From Corynebacterium canis (GTDB taxonomy: Bacteria; Actinomycetota; Actinomycetes; Mycobacteriales; Mycobacteriaceae), in the NCBI RefSeq assembly GCF_030408595.1, contig NZ_CP047080.1:1633247-1697246 (forward strand): 64,000 nt of DNA, given 5' to 3'. Under the pieces are notes generated by a model that was not told the origin of the DNA, did not search any database, and saw nothing but the letters and a program-made list of their open reading frames with translations. Made by a program: the position numbers and the translations under genes. Shown here piece by piece: positions 1 to 7,694 of the stretch (the first letter of the stretch is position 1; each line of letters opens with the position of its first letter).

Positions 1-1068
1 GAGTGCCGCTGCTGCGAGGGCGGCTTCTTCCAAGGCTTTCGCATCGATGGCTTGGGCTTGGTTTTGCGCCGCGAGTTGTTTGGCTTCTTCGGCTTCGGCG
101 GCGGCTTGCTTGGCGCGCTCTTGGGCGGCTTGACGATCCGCAGCGGCCTGCGCAGCATCGGCCTCTTCCTGCGCCTTTTTAGCGTCCGCTTCTCGACGTC
201 GCTGTTCCTCCGCCTGTGCCTCGGCTTGCCGTCGTGCTTCTTCCGCACGTGCCTCGGCGGCCTTTCGTTCCTCTTCGGCTTTGAGGAATTCTTGGTATTC
301 GGCGCGTTGGCGTCCGAGATCTGCGGCATTGGCGCGGGCGATGGCGAGCCGTTGTTCGGCGTCGGTGCGGGCCGCGATCAATCCGGAACGTTCGGAATTT
401 TTGGCGCGCAGCAGGCCGGTGTTGCGTTCGATGTCCCGTTCGGCTTGTAGCCGGGCTTCCTGGGCGGCGCTTTCCCGCTCCTCGGCTTGCCGACGCGCAA
501 GTCTGAGCGAAGATTCCTCATTGGCGGTTTCGGTGCGGAGTTTCTCGAGGTGCGCGATGGCTCGGCGTTGCTTCTCGGCGCTCATTCGCAGATAGGTTTG
601 CCTATCGAGGGCATCGTCCGTATTTGCGGTTCCGGCGGCCGCAGACACGCCGGGCGCGGTGGCGCCGCGGCGATATGCGGAACGTGAGATCTCATCGAGG
701 ATTTCCTGAGCCGAGGCAAGCTCATTCTGAGTACCTTGCAGGCGATCTTTCGCCTGGCGGGTTTCCTGACGCGCCGTTTCCGCAGCGTTTTGCGCGTCGT
801 GCAGGTCCACCACGGCCTTGTTCACGGCTTCCCGCAGGCCACCCATTTCGTTTTCTAGGCGGTTGACCTCGGCGTCGGCCTCGGAGATGGAGGTGATCAG
901 GCGGGATACTTCGCCGTTATTGCTGGAAACTTGGCGGTCCGCCTCTGCTATTGCTGCATCATCGGGATTTCTAGGTTGCGCTACTGCCTGGGCACCGAGC
1001 GTCAAGCCGGAAGCACAGACCGCGGTAGCGACGATCTTGGTCGCAACATTATGGAAGCGACGATTCAC
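1..1068 (-). CDS. RipA/NlpC-P60-type secreted peptidoglycan hydrolase, N-terminal part (runs off the window)
   Basis: Open frame of 356 codons with no stop before the window edge, so only the N-terminal half is visible. GTG start at 1068-1066 (protein begins VNRRFHNVATK) has a GAAGGAG ribosome site 5 nt upstream. Residues 1-30 form a signal peptide ending near AQAVAQP. The rest is a long Ala/Glu/Arg/Gln-rich coiled coil with a short break around SAAAGTANTDD. This matches the N-terminal coiled-coil segment of mycobacterial Rv1477 (RipA) and C. diphtheriae DIP1281, which lie beside an Rv1476 homologue and acn exactly as here. The catalytic NlpC/P60 domain should lie just outside the window; I infer it from family and synteny and have not seen it. 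Expected role: cell-wall cleavage at the septum, with the coiled coil controlling the catalytic domain. Confidence 0.85.
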   Translation of the reverse strand, partial: MNRRFHNVATKIVATAVCASGLTLGAQAVAQPRNPDDAAIAEADRQVSSNNGEVSRLITSISEADAEVNRLENEMGGLREAVNKAVVDLHDAQNAAETARQETRQAKDRLQGTQNELASAQEILDEISRSAYRRGATAPGVSAAAGTANTDDALDRQTYLRMSAEKQRRAIAHLEKLRTETANEESSLRLARRQAEERESAAQEARLQAERDIERNTGLLRAKNSERSGLIAARTDAEQRLAIARANAADLGRQRAEYQEFLKAEEERKAAEARAEEARRQAEAQAEEQRRREADAKKAQEEADAAQAAADRQAAQERAKQAAAEAEEAKQLAAQNQAQAIDAKALEEAALAAAAL

Positions 1069-1278
1069 AGGCACTCCTTCTTGGCGCAGCTTGGACACAC
1101 ACACGAACCCCCGAACCGAATCCCTCACCCTGGTGCAAGCTTCCCCACATGACCGTACGCATCAAAGTGTTACATCTGATACTAGAATGACAGAATTCGA
1201 CTCGTGAGCTGATACGAGAACCATAAGTCACAACAGCCACTCAAAGATACTTTCGATCCGGGGGTAGACAAAAGTAAC

Positions 1279-1310
1279 GGCCAGCCCCAAGGTTGCGTGT
1301 GGGGCTGGCC
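1279..1310 (-). terminator. Intrinsic terminator downstream of the Rv1476-like gene
   Basis: Perfect 11-bp inverted repeat GGCCAGCCCCA / TGGGGCTGGCC around a 10-nt loop. On the minus strand it is followed by a T-containing run (GTTACTTTTG). It lies about 105 nt past the stop of the membrane-protein gene, in the 348-nt gap before the RipA-like gene, and so separates the two transcription units. Confidence 0.65.
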
Positions 1311-1337
1311 TGCGCGGACGTCGATATGCATTTGTTA

Positions 1338-1353
1338 TGTGAAACTTGTCACA
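1338..1353. promoter_or_regulatory. GlxR (cAMP receptor)-type operator
   Basis: TGTGAAACTTGTCACA is a perfect match to the corynebacterial GlxR consensus TGTGA-N6-TCACA. It lies in the 348-nt gap between the Rv1476-like gene and the RipA-like gene, about 270 nt upstream of the latter's start and on the far side of the hairpin at 1279-1310. The target promoter is therefore unclear; cell-wall hydrolase control is the simplest reading. I see no gene in the rest of this gap. Confidence 0.6.
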
Positions 1354-1416
1354 TTCCCCCATTTGGACGGCGCGGCATCGCCTACCGCGAAACGAGTTGT
1401 GAGAAACCCAAAGCCG

Positions 1417-1911
1417 TTAAGTCAATTCTTCACGCTTGACTGGGCGGAACGAAAGGGCCGCAAACACGGCCACGGCCACCACCGCTGCGAAGATCGCGGC
1501 ATTGACCCAACCCCAGGAAACGGGGTCCTGGCCGAGGGTTTCGGTAAGCCACCGAAAGCTGGCCACATAGTCGTTATCCTGGAAAATCACGATCTCCGCG
1601 GCCTCGATCTCGGCGCGGCTGTGCTCGTTGCTCACGATGGTTCCATAGACCGGGGTGCGCAATACCACCGTGTCCACGTCCGTCATGTTCAGCAATTCCT
1701 GAGCGATGTTCCGCATGTCTGTGGGCACCGCCGGCATTTCATCGAGGACCACGAAGGCGTAATCCCCACGCCCATTTTCAGCCGCCTCTTTGACCACCTC
1801 GTGGAGGTACCCCTCCAAATCGGGGTACTGTTCGCCGAGCTGGCCGACCGCCACAGAGTCGTCTTTTAAGTCCTCTGCCAGCCGTTGAAGATTCTCTTCC
1901 GAAGGGGTCAT
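1417..1911 (-). CDS. Rv1476-like membrane protein (DUF6676-type)
   Basis: 164 residues from the ATG at 1911 (MTPSEENLQRLAEDL), chosen because AAGG lies 6 nt upstream; longer forms up to 1965 lack a ribosome site. The N-terminal 120 residues are soluble, acidic and alpha/beta in character (DYAFVVLDEMPAV, DTVVLRTPVYGTIV). One transmembrane helix follows near the C terminus (WVNAAIFAAVVAVAVFAAL), then a short basic tail (RPVKREELT). Homologues sit next to ripA and acn across Corynebacteriales. The conserved pairing with a RipA-type hydrolase suggests a role in cell-envelope hydrolase function, but this is inference from position; the biochemical activity is unknown. Confidence 0.75.
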   Translation of the reverse strand: MTPSEENLQRLAEDLKDDSVAVGQLGEQYPDLEGYLHEVVKEAAENGRGDYAFVVLDEMPAVPTDMRNIAQELLNMTDVDTVVLRTPVYGTIVSNEHSRAEIEAAEIVIFQDNDYVASFRWLTETLGQDPVSWGWVNAAIFAAVVAVAVFAALSFRPVKREELT

Positions 1912-2084
1912 GGGCATCCTTGGGGGTACGGTACTTTTGAGAAAAGTGTCATCCGCTGCACACATCGCAACCCGACCACGGGGGTAGGAAGCTCGTATAC
2001 ATCTGCGGATACGTGCACTTCATCTCTATCAGATGGTACCTGTGCGGGGGTGGTGCACACACCGCGGCGTCGAAAATTCAACAA

Positions 2085-2107
2085 CAGAACGCCCGTACTG
2101 TTATGCT
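2085..2107 (+). promoter_or_regulatory. acn promoter with AcnR operator
   Basis: CAGAACGCCCGTACTG at 2085-2100 fits the published AcnR operator consensus CAGNACnnncGTACTG from corynebacterial acn promoters. It lies directly upstream of a -10 hexamer TATGCT (2102-2107), so bound AcnR would occupy the -35/-10 spacer. A weak -35 (TTCAAC) is at 2077-2082. The predicted leader is about 95 nt and contains a small inverted repeat (ACGTGT...ACACGT). The repressor gene lies just downstream of acn, giving a closed feedback circuit. Confidence 0.8.
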
Positions 2108-2211
2108 GTGGTTTGACCGCGTACCACGTGTTTGTCTGACACGTCGGCCCCAGCCCATGCTTTTCGCGCCGACGCTGATCACCCTTGAATATTTAGGAAG
2201 TGGAGCTCACT

Positions 2212-4986
2212 GTGACTGAAAGCAAGAACTCCTTTAACGCCAAGAGCACCCTTAACGTTGGCGAGAAGTCTTATGACTATTTCGCACTGAACGCTGTGCC
2301 TGGCATGGAGAAGCTGCCATACTCCCTTAAGGTTCTTGGCGAGAACCTGCTGCGCACCGAAGACGGCGCCAACATCACCACGGAGCATATTGAAGCCATC
2401 GCTAACTGGGACCCGACCGCTGAGCCCAGCATCGAAATCCAGTTCACGCCCGCCCGCGTGCTCATGCAGGACTTCACCGGTGTTCCCTGCGTGGTCGACT
2501 TGGCCACCATGCGTGAGGCAGTAAAGACCCTCGGCGGCGACCCGGATAAGGTCAACCCGCTGAACCCTGCCGAAATGGTGATCGACCACTCGGTGATCAC
2601 CGAGGCGTTTGGCACCCGGGATGCGCTGAAGCAAAACGTTGATATCGAATACGAGCGCAACGAAGAGCGTTACCAATTCCTGCGCTGGGGTGCAGAAAAC
2701 TTCTCCAACTTCCGCGTGGTACCCCCCGGAACCGGCATCGTGCACCAGGTAAACATCGAATACCTGGCACGTGTTGTGTTTGACAATAATGGCCTGGCAT
2801 ATCCGGACACCTGTATTGGCACGGACTCCCACACCACCATGGAAAACGGCCTGGGCATCCTGGGCTGGGGTGTCGGTGGCATCGAGGCCGAGGCCGCCAT
2901 GCTCGGCCAGCCGGTGTCCATGCTGATCCCCAAGGTGGTGGGCTTTAAGCTCACCGGCGAGATTCCCGCCGGCGTGACCGCCACCGACGTGGTACTGACC
3001 ATTACGGAAATGCTGCGCCAGCACGGCGTGGTGCAGAAGTTCGTGGAATTCTACGGCAATGGCGTGAAGTCCATTCCGCTGGCCAACCGCGCCACCATTG
3101 GCAATATGTCGCCCGAATTCGGTTCCACCTGTGCGATCTTCCCGATCGATGAGGAAACCACCAAGTACATGCACCTGACCGGCCGCCCCGAGGAGCAGAT
3201 CGCGCTCGTGGAAGCCTACGCCAAGGCCCAGGGCATGTGGCTGGAGCACGACGCGCCGGAAGCCCAGTACTCCGAATACCTGGAGCTGGATCTTTCCACC
3301 GTGGTGCCGTCGCTGGCCGGCCCGAAGCGCCCGCAGGACCGCATCCTGCAGTCCGAGGCGAAGGCCGCGTTCCGCAAGGACCTGCCGAACTATTGCAACG
3401 ACACCGAATCGGTGGCCCCCGTCAAGCTCGCCGGCAAGTTCGAACACAACTTCAACTCCTCGCGCCCGGGCAATGGCGAATCCGCCGCCGAGGGCGCGGA
3501 GGGTCGCGTGTCCCGCCCGGTGATCGTGGAATCCCCGCAGGGCGGCGAGTACACCCTGGATCACGGCATGGTTGCCATCGCCTCCATCACCTCCTGCACC
3601 AATACCTCCAACCCGTCCGTGATGGTGGGCGCGGGCCTGATCGCCCGCAAGGCCGCCGCCAAGGGCCTGAAGGCAAAGCCGTGGGTGAAGACGATTTGCG
3701 CCCCCGGCTCGCAGGTGGTGGACGGCTACTACCAGCGCGCCGACCTGTGGAAGGACCTGGAGGCGCTGGGCTTCTACCTGGCCGGCTTCGGCTGCACCTC
3801 CTGCATTGGTAACTCCGGTCCGCTGCCGGATGAGGTTTCCGCCGCCATCAACGAGCATGACCTGACCGCCACCGCCGTGCTGTCCGGTAACCGTAACTTC
3901 GAGGGCCGTATCTCCCCCGATGTGAAGATGAACTACTTGGCTTCCCCGATCATGGTGATCGCGTACGCCATCGCGGGCACCATGGACTTCGACTTTGCCA
4001 CACAGCCGCTGGGCCAGGACCAGGACGGCAACGATGTGTACCTCACCGATATTTGGCCCTCCACCCAGGAGATCGAGGACACCATCACCGCCGCCATCAC
4101 CCGCGAGCTGTACGAGGCCGATTACGCCGACGTATTCAAGGGCGACGCCCAGTGGCAGGCGCTGGAGATCCCGACCGGTAAGACGTTCGAATGGGACGAG
4201 GCTTCCACCTATATCCGTAAGGCTCCGTACTTCGATGGCATGACCATGGATCCGGAACCCGTCACGGATATCAAGGGCGCCCGCGTGCTGGCCAAGCTCG
4301 GCGACTCGGTGACCACCGACCACATCTCCCCCGCCTCCTCCATTAAGCCCGGCACTCCGGCCGCGGTGTACCTGGACAACAACGGCGTGGCCCGCCAGGA
4401 CTACAACTCCCTGGGTTCGCGCCGCGGTAACCACGAGGTAATGATGCGCGGCACGTTTGCCAATATCCGCCTGCAGAACCAGCTGGTGGATATCGCCGGT
4501 GGCTACACCCGCGACTTCACCCAGGAGGGCGCGCCGCAAGCCTTTATCTTCGACGCCTGCCAGAACTACAAGGCCGCTGGCATTCCGCTGGTGGTTTTGG
4601 GCGGCAAGGAGTACGGCACCGGTTCCTCCCGCGACTGGGCCGCCAAAGGCACCAATTTGCTGGGTGTAAAGGCCGTGATCACGGAGTCCTTCGAACGTAT
4701 TCACCGTTCGAACCTGATCGGCATGGGCGTGATTCCGCTGCAATTCCCCGCCGGCGAGTCCCACGAATCGCTCGGCTTGGACGGCACCGAGACCTTCGAT
4801 ATCGAAGGCATCGAGGAGCTGAACAACGGCGTCACCCCGAAGACGGTGCACGTTACCGCCACGAAGGTTGACGGCTCGCAGGTCGAGTTCGACGCCGTGG
4901 TCCGCATCGATACCCCCGGTGAGGCGGACTACTACCGCAATGGCGGCATCCTGCAGTTCGTGTTGCGTAACATGGCGAAGAGCTAA
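2212..4986 (+). CDS. acn: Aconitate hydratase
   Basis: Converts citrate to isocitrate via cis-aconitate in the TCA cycle; cytosolic [4Fe-4S] enzyme of the AcnA/IRP type. 924 residues from GTG 2212 ([12 protein letters not shown]), which has GTGGAG six nt upstream. An in-frame GTG at 2200 gives the longer [10 protein letters not shown] form annotated in C. glutamicum but sits directly on the AGGAAG, so I prefer 2212. Cluster ligands are Cys462 ([12 protein letters not shown]), Cys528 and Cys531 (GFGCTSCIG); the spacings of 66 and 3 equal those of human IRP1. Substrate-binding stretches include [12 protein letters not shown] and [16 protein letters not shown]. Expression is controlled by AcnR through the operator upstream, and the Fe-S cluster would be supplied by the suf operon at 17.6-23.8 kb. 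Confidence 0.97.
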   Translation: MTESKNSFNAKSTLNVGEKSYDYFALNAVPGMEKLPYSLKVLGENLLRTEDGANITTEHIEAIANWDPTAEPSIEIQFTPARVLMQDFTGVPCVVDLATMREAVKTLGGDPDKVNPLNPAEMVIDHSVITEAFGTRDALKQNVDIEYERNEERYQFLRWGAENFSNFRVVPPGTGIVHQVNIEYLARVVFDNNGLAYPDTCIGTDSHTTMENGLGILGWGVGGIEAEAAMLGQPVSMLIPKVVGFKLTGEIPAGVTATDVVLTITEMLRQHGVVQKFVEFYGNGVKSIPLANRATIGNMSPEFGSTCAIFPIDEETTKYMHLTGRPEEQIALVEAYAKAQGMWLEHDAPEAQYSEYLELDLSTVVPSLAGPKRPQDRILQSEAKAAFRKDLPNYCNDTESVAPVKLAGKFEHNFNSSRPGNGESAAEGAEGRVSRPVIVESPQGGEYTLDHGMVAIASITSCTNTSNPSVMVGAGLIARKAAAKGLKAKPWVKTICAPGSQVVDGYYQRADLWKDLEALGFYLAGFGCTSCIGNSGPLPDEVSAAINEHDLTATAVLSGNRNFEGRISPDVKMNYLASPIMVIAYAIAGTMDFDFATQPLGQDQDGNDVYLTDIWPSTQEIEDTITAAITRELYEADYADVFKGDAQWQALEIPTGKTFEWDEASTYIRKAPYFDGMTMDPEPVTDIKGARVLAKLGDSVTTDHISPASSIKPGTPAAVYLDNNGVARQDYNSLGSRRGNHEVMMRGTFANIRLQNQLVDIAGGYTRDFTQEGAPQAFIFDACQNYKAAGIPLVVLGGKEYGTGSSRDWAAKGTNLLGVKAVITESFERIHRSNLIGMGVIPLQFPAGESHESLGLDGTETFDIEGIEELNNGVTPKTVHVTATKVDGSQVEFDAVVRIDTPGEADYYRNGGILQFVLRNMAKS

Positions 4987-5050
4987 GTCCGCGCATTTGA
5001 TTTTCCCACGCCTTATCCCACGCCTCATATTGCCTCGAAGGAGCTAGACT

Positions 5051-5617
5051 GTGCCAAGAGTCAGCAACGCTGACCTGTCTCAGCGCAGACGGGACATCCT
5101 GGAAGGGGCACGGAGGTGCTTTGCGGAGTACGGCTACGAAGGCGCCACTGTGCGCCGGTTGGAGGAGGCGACCCAGAAGTCCCGGGGCGCCATCTTCCAC
5201 CATTTCGGCGATAAGGAAAGCCTCTTCTTGGCGTTGGCGCGGGAGGACGCTGGTCGCATGGCTGACGTGGTTGCAGAAGAAGGTTTGGTTGAGGTGATGC
5301 GCGATATGTTGGCGCATCCCGACCGCTATGAATGGCTATCCACGCGCCTGGAGATCGCGCGCCTGCTGCGTACCGACGCCGCGTTCAAGGCCCGGTGGCA
5401 GGAGCACCAAGCCGTCCTCGATGAGGCCGTCCAACAGCGATTGCAAGCAAATTCGGACGCTGGTCGCATGCGAACAGATGTCCCCGTGGAGGTGCTGCAT
5501 TTGTATTTGGAAACGATTTTGGATGGCTTTATTTCGAGGCTGGCCTCCGGTGCCCCTACCCGGGGCTTGGACGAGGTCCTGGACATGGTGGAGGATTCCA
5601 TCCGCGCCCCGCATTAG
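5051..5617 (+). CDS. acnR: TetR-family repressor of aconitase
   Basis: 188 residues from GTG 5051, with GAAGGAG about 8 nt upstream. The N-terminal HTH spans about residues 10-55 (RRRDILEGARRCFAEYGYEGATVRRL...GAIFHHFGDKESLF), typical of TetR. The C-terminal helical domain corresponds to the ligand/metal-binding half of AcnR. In C. glutamicum AcnR represses acn and binds citrate-Mg. Position directly downstream of acn (65-nt gap, same strand) and the AcnR-type operator in the acn promoter make the assignment firm. The transcript probably ends at the hairpin at 5640-5670. Confidence 0.95.
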   Translation: MPRVSNADLSQRRRDILEGARRCFAEYGYEGATVRRLEEATQKSRGAIFHHFGDKESLFLALAREDAGRMADVVAEEGLVEVMRDMLAHPDRYEWLSTRLEIARLLRTDAAFKARWQEHQAVLDEAVQQRLQANSDAGRMRTDVPVEVLHLYLETILDGFISRLASGAPTRGLDEVLDMVEDSIRAPH

Positions 5618-5639
5618 CACCCCCTGTGCGAACTAAGTA

Positions 5640-5670
5640 GACCATACCGACTAGACTGCTCGGTATGGTC
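5640..5670 (+). terminator. Terminator hairpin enclosing a leaderless promoter and the next start codon
   Basis: Perfect 11-bp inverted repeat GACCATACCGA (5640-5650) / TCGGTATGGTC (5660-5670) with a 9-nt loop, followed by a T-rich tract (TCTTTTCTTCT). This is a good intrinsic terminator for acn-acnR. The loop holds TAGACT (5652-5657), a -10 hexamer exactly 7 nt before the ATG at 5665, and that ATG lies within the right arm. The same 31 bp thus appear to end one transcript and begin the next; an operator function for the palindrome is also possible. Confidence 0.6.
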
Positions 5671-6435
5671 TCTTTTCTTCTGGTATCCCCACGCCACGGC
5701 GCCGACATAGCCGCCGCAGAATACCAAGATTTCCTCGCCGCCACCGGCCTGCGACCAGAAGAACTGACCCAACGAATGCTCGATTCGGAGCACGCCACCA
5801 TCGGCTCGCTAGCCGGTTTCGACGGCGTCTTTGTGGGCGGCAGCCCCTTCAATGTGAGCACGCCGCACTATAGCGCGGAACAGCGCCACGTCCACGCCCA
5901 ATTAGCAACGCTTTTCGACGCCCCGACCCCCACCTTTTTCGTCTGCTTCGGCGCCGCATTCCTCGCTGACCTACGGGGTGGGCGCGTGGGACACAGCTAC
6001 GCCGAGGAGTCCGGGGCGTCGATAGTCACGGTTACGGACGCCGGGCGCCTGGATCCGGTGACGCGCAATTTGCCGGCGGAATTCACAGTGCTTACTGGGC
6101 ATACGGAAAACGTCGAAGAGTTGGGCGCTGGGGCGACACTGCTGGCGAGCGGCCCGAGCTGCCCAATTCAGCTATTCCGTGCGAATGAAACCACCTGGGC
6201 CAGCCAGTTCCACGCCGACATGGATGCCGCCGCCATGGAGACGAGAATGCGATTTTATTTCGATTATGGTTATTTCGAGCCGGCACAATTTGATAAAATC
6301 GTCGCCAGTTTACAAAATGTAAACACTCAGTATGCCGCGCAAATTCTGCGAAACTTCGTCGAATACTGCGCACCGACGATCAGCATGGATCAGCAGAGGA
6401 GCGCCATTCATGCCTGCCCCATTCCTGCTTCTTAG
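5665..6435 (+). CDS. Class I glutamine amidotransferase-like protein, first paralogue (atypical active site)
   Basis: 256 residues resembling GuaA-type class I amidotransferases. The nucleophile elbow is FFVCFGAAF with Cys94, and the His region is QFHAD with His183. The canonical Glu two residues after the His is Asp185 here, and the elbow lacks the usual CYG, so glutaminase activity may be altered or lost. ATG 5665 has no ribosome site but lies 7 nt after TAGACT, consistent with a leaderless transcript. The gene overlaps the next one by 26 nt; the two are about the same length and share the layout FxxGGxPFN...HTE...CPxQ(L/M), so they are tandem paralogues. A cytosolic glutamine- or gamma-glutamyl-cleaving enzyme is the general expectation; the substrate is unknown. 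C. glutamicum carries a similar amidotransferase gene downstream of acnR. Confidence 0.8.
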   Translation: MVSFLLVSPRHGADIAAAEYQDFLAATGLRPEELTQRMLDSEHATIGSLAGFDGVFVGGSPFNVSTPHYSAEQRHVHAQLATLFDAPTPTFFVCFGAAFLADLRGGRVGHSYAEESGASIVTVTDAGRLDPVTRNLPAEFTVLTGHTENVEELGAGATLLASGPSCPIQLFRANETTWASQFHADMDAAAMETRMRFYFDYGYFEPAQFDKIVASLQNVNTQYAAQILRNFVEYCAPTISMDQQRSAIHACPIPAS

Positions 6436-7159
6436 CACCCGGCCAGAACTCGAAGCAACCCAAGCAGAGTACGACTCCTTCCTATCCATGATGGAGCTCG
6501 AACCCGAACAATTGCACCATATCCGCGTGGACCAAGCGCCCATGCCGCCCATCAACCTGGACGATTACTCCGGGGTGATCCTCGGCGGCGGGCCGTTTAA
6601 CTCCACATCCAAAAACAAAAGCGAATTGCAGCTGCGGGTGGAAGGCGAGCTATCCGAACTCATCCGCGAAATCGCCGCGCGGGACTTTCCGCTGTTTGCC
6701 GCCTGCTACGGCATCGGACTGATCGGGCTGGCGCTCGGCGGATTGGTGGATCAAACCTATGGCGAAATGCCCGGTTGCATCACCATCGAAATCACCGCCG
6801 ACGGCGCCCAGGACCCCATTCTGGAAGGCATGCCCAGCTCGTTTACCTCCATCGTCGGGCACACCGAGGCCTGCACCGTGCTGCCGGATAACGCCACGGT
6901 GCTGCTGCGCGGCGCCGCCTGCCCGGTGCAAATGTACCGCGTTGGGCAGAACCTCTACGTGACGCAATTCCACCCCGAACTGGAGGCCGAAACCTTTGCG
7001 CAACGGCTGCGCATCTACCGCGAAAACGGGTACTATCCGCCGGAGGAATACCAGCGGATCGTCGACGAAGCAATCGCGGCGGACCTCACCGTGGACAACC
7101 GCCTGTTGTTGAACTTCCGCAAGCGGTACGAGCGGTCGCTGGCCGCAGTGACGTCGTAA
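6410..7159 (+). CDS. Class I glutamine amidotransferase-like protein, second paralogue
   Basis: 249 residues from ATG 6410, preceded by AGAGGAG 8 nt upstream and lying inside the end of the previous gene, so translation is probably coupled. It keeps the canonical triad: Cys99 (FAACYGIGL), His188 and Glu190 (TQFHPE), plus the oxyanion stretch GVILGGGPFN. Same fold and length as its upstream neighbour, but this copy looks catalytically competent. Annotated relatives are called GMP-synthase glutamine-amidotransferase domain proteins, yet no synthetase domain is present, so the partner or substrate is unknown. Its 3' end overlaps a minus-strand gene (7086-7376) by 74 nt. Confidence 0.85.
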   Translation: MPAPFLLLSTRPELEATQAEYDSFLSMMELEPEQLHHIRVDQAPMPPINLDDYSGVILGGGPFNSTSKNKSELQLRVEGELSELIREIAARDFPLFAACYGIGLIGLALGGLVDQTYGEMPGCITIEITADGAQDPILEGMPSSFTSIVGHTEACTVLPDNATVLLRGAACPVQMYRVGQNLYVTQFHPELEAETFAQRLRIYRENGYYPPEEYQRIVDEAIAADLTVDNRLLLNFRKRYERSLAAVTS

Positions 7160-7376
7160 CGCGGCGTCCGTAGCACAGGAAGGCGAACGGCCCCACGGCC
7201 GGAAGCAGCGTCGCCGCAAACCACGCCCACTTCGGGCCGCGAATCACGCTGGCCGGACGATGGTACAACAGATGCCACGCGGCGAGTTTGCCCACAATAT
7301 CCACCGCAGCGCCCGCCGCGATCACGGCACGCTCGGGGTTGACGCGGCAGCGGGTTGTCGAACAAGGGTAACTCAT
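7086..7376 (-). CDS. Small membrane protein with PLDc_N-like domain
   Basis: 96 residues from ATG 7376. Two hydrophobic segments are visible: VIAAGAAVDIVGKLAAWHLLY and WFAATLLPAVGPFAFLCYGRR. The pattern KLAAW...KW.WFAATLLPAVGPFAFLCYGRR fits the phospholipase D N-terminal-like two-helix family seen as small stand-alone proteins in Actinobacteria. There is no ribosome site, but TAGACT (plus positions 7384-7389) ends 7 nt before the ATG, so the mRNA is probably leaderless. The last 20 or so residues are antisense to the amidotransferase gene and look unconserved. Function unknown. Confidence 0.6.
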   Translation of the reverse strand: MSYPCSTTRCRVNPERAVIAAGAAVDIVGKLAAWHLLYHRPASVIRGPKWAWFAATLLPAVGPFAFLCYGRRVTTSLRPATARTACGSSTTGGCPR

Positions 7377-7383
7377 AAGGCAC

Positions 7384-7405
7384 AGTCTAGTCCCCCAGGT
7401 AGCAT
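7384..7405. promoter_or_regulatory. Back-to-back leaderless promoters
   Basis: Two divergent -10 hexamers lie within 22 bp. AGTCTA at 7384-7389 reads TAGACT on the minus strand, 7 nt before ATG 7376. TAGCAT at 7400-7405 lies 7 nt before ATG 7413 on the plus strand. Each polymerase would sit on the other's -10 region, so the two promoters should compete. Confidence 0.5.
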
Positions 7406-7412
7406 CGAAGTT

Positions 7413-7679
7413 ATGTTTGCGATTATGACTGTGACAGGCCTTGATCACACGGGGATCATCGCCGCAGTAGCCACCGAGCTGGCGGATATGAACGTAAATA
7501 TCCACAACGTTTCCCAAACGATCATGGATGATTTTTTCACCATGATCCTGCACGTTTCCTTCGGCGATGACGTGACCATCGGCATGATCCAGGACCGCAT
7601 GAAGCGCGTGGAAGAGCAACAACGGCTGGTGATTCGGATCCAGTCCGAAGCCATTTTCCGCGCCGTGAACGATATTTAG
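7413..7679 (+). CDS. ACT domain-containing protein (UPF0237 type)
   Basis: 88 residues forming a single ACT domain (MFAIMTVTGLDHTGIIAAVATELADMN...), the fold that binds amino acids or other small ligands. ATG 7413 follows TAGCAT by 7 nt, suggesting a leaderless mRNA. The PFL/UPF0210 gene starts 15 nt downstream on the same strand; this ACT-PFL pair is conserved in many bacteria, where the ACT protein is thought to regulate or partner the larger protein. The ligand is not known. Confidence 0.88.
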   Translation: MFAIMTVTGLDHTGIIAAVATELADMNVNIHNVSQTIMDDFFTMILHVSFGDDVTIGMIQDRMKRVEEQQRLVIRIQSEAIFRAVNDI

Positions 7680-7694
7680 AGGACGTGTCTGACC

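Noticed and set aside
2179-5028. A 949-codon open frame opposite acn
   Set aside because: It mirrors the acn codons in high-GC DNA, has low-complexity His/Gly/Arg-rich composition, matches no family and lacks a credible start. Aconitase is unmistakable on the other strand.
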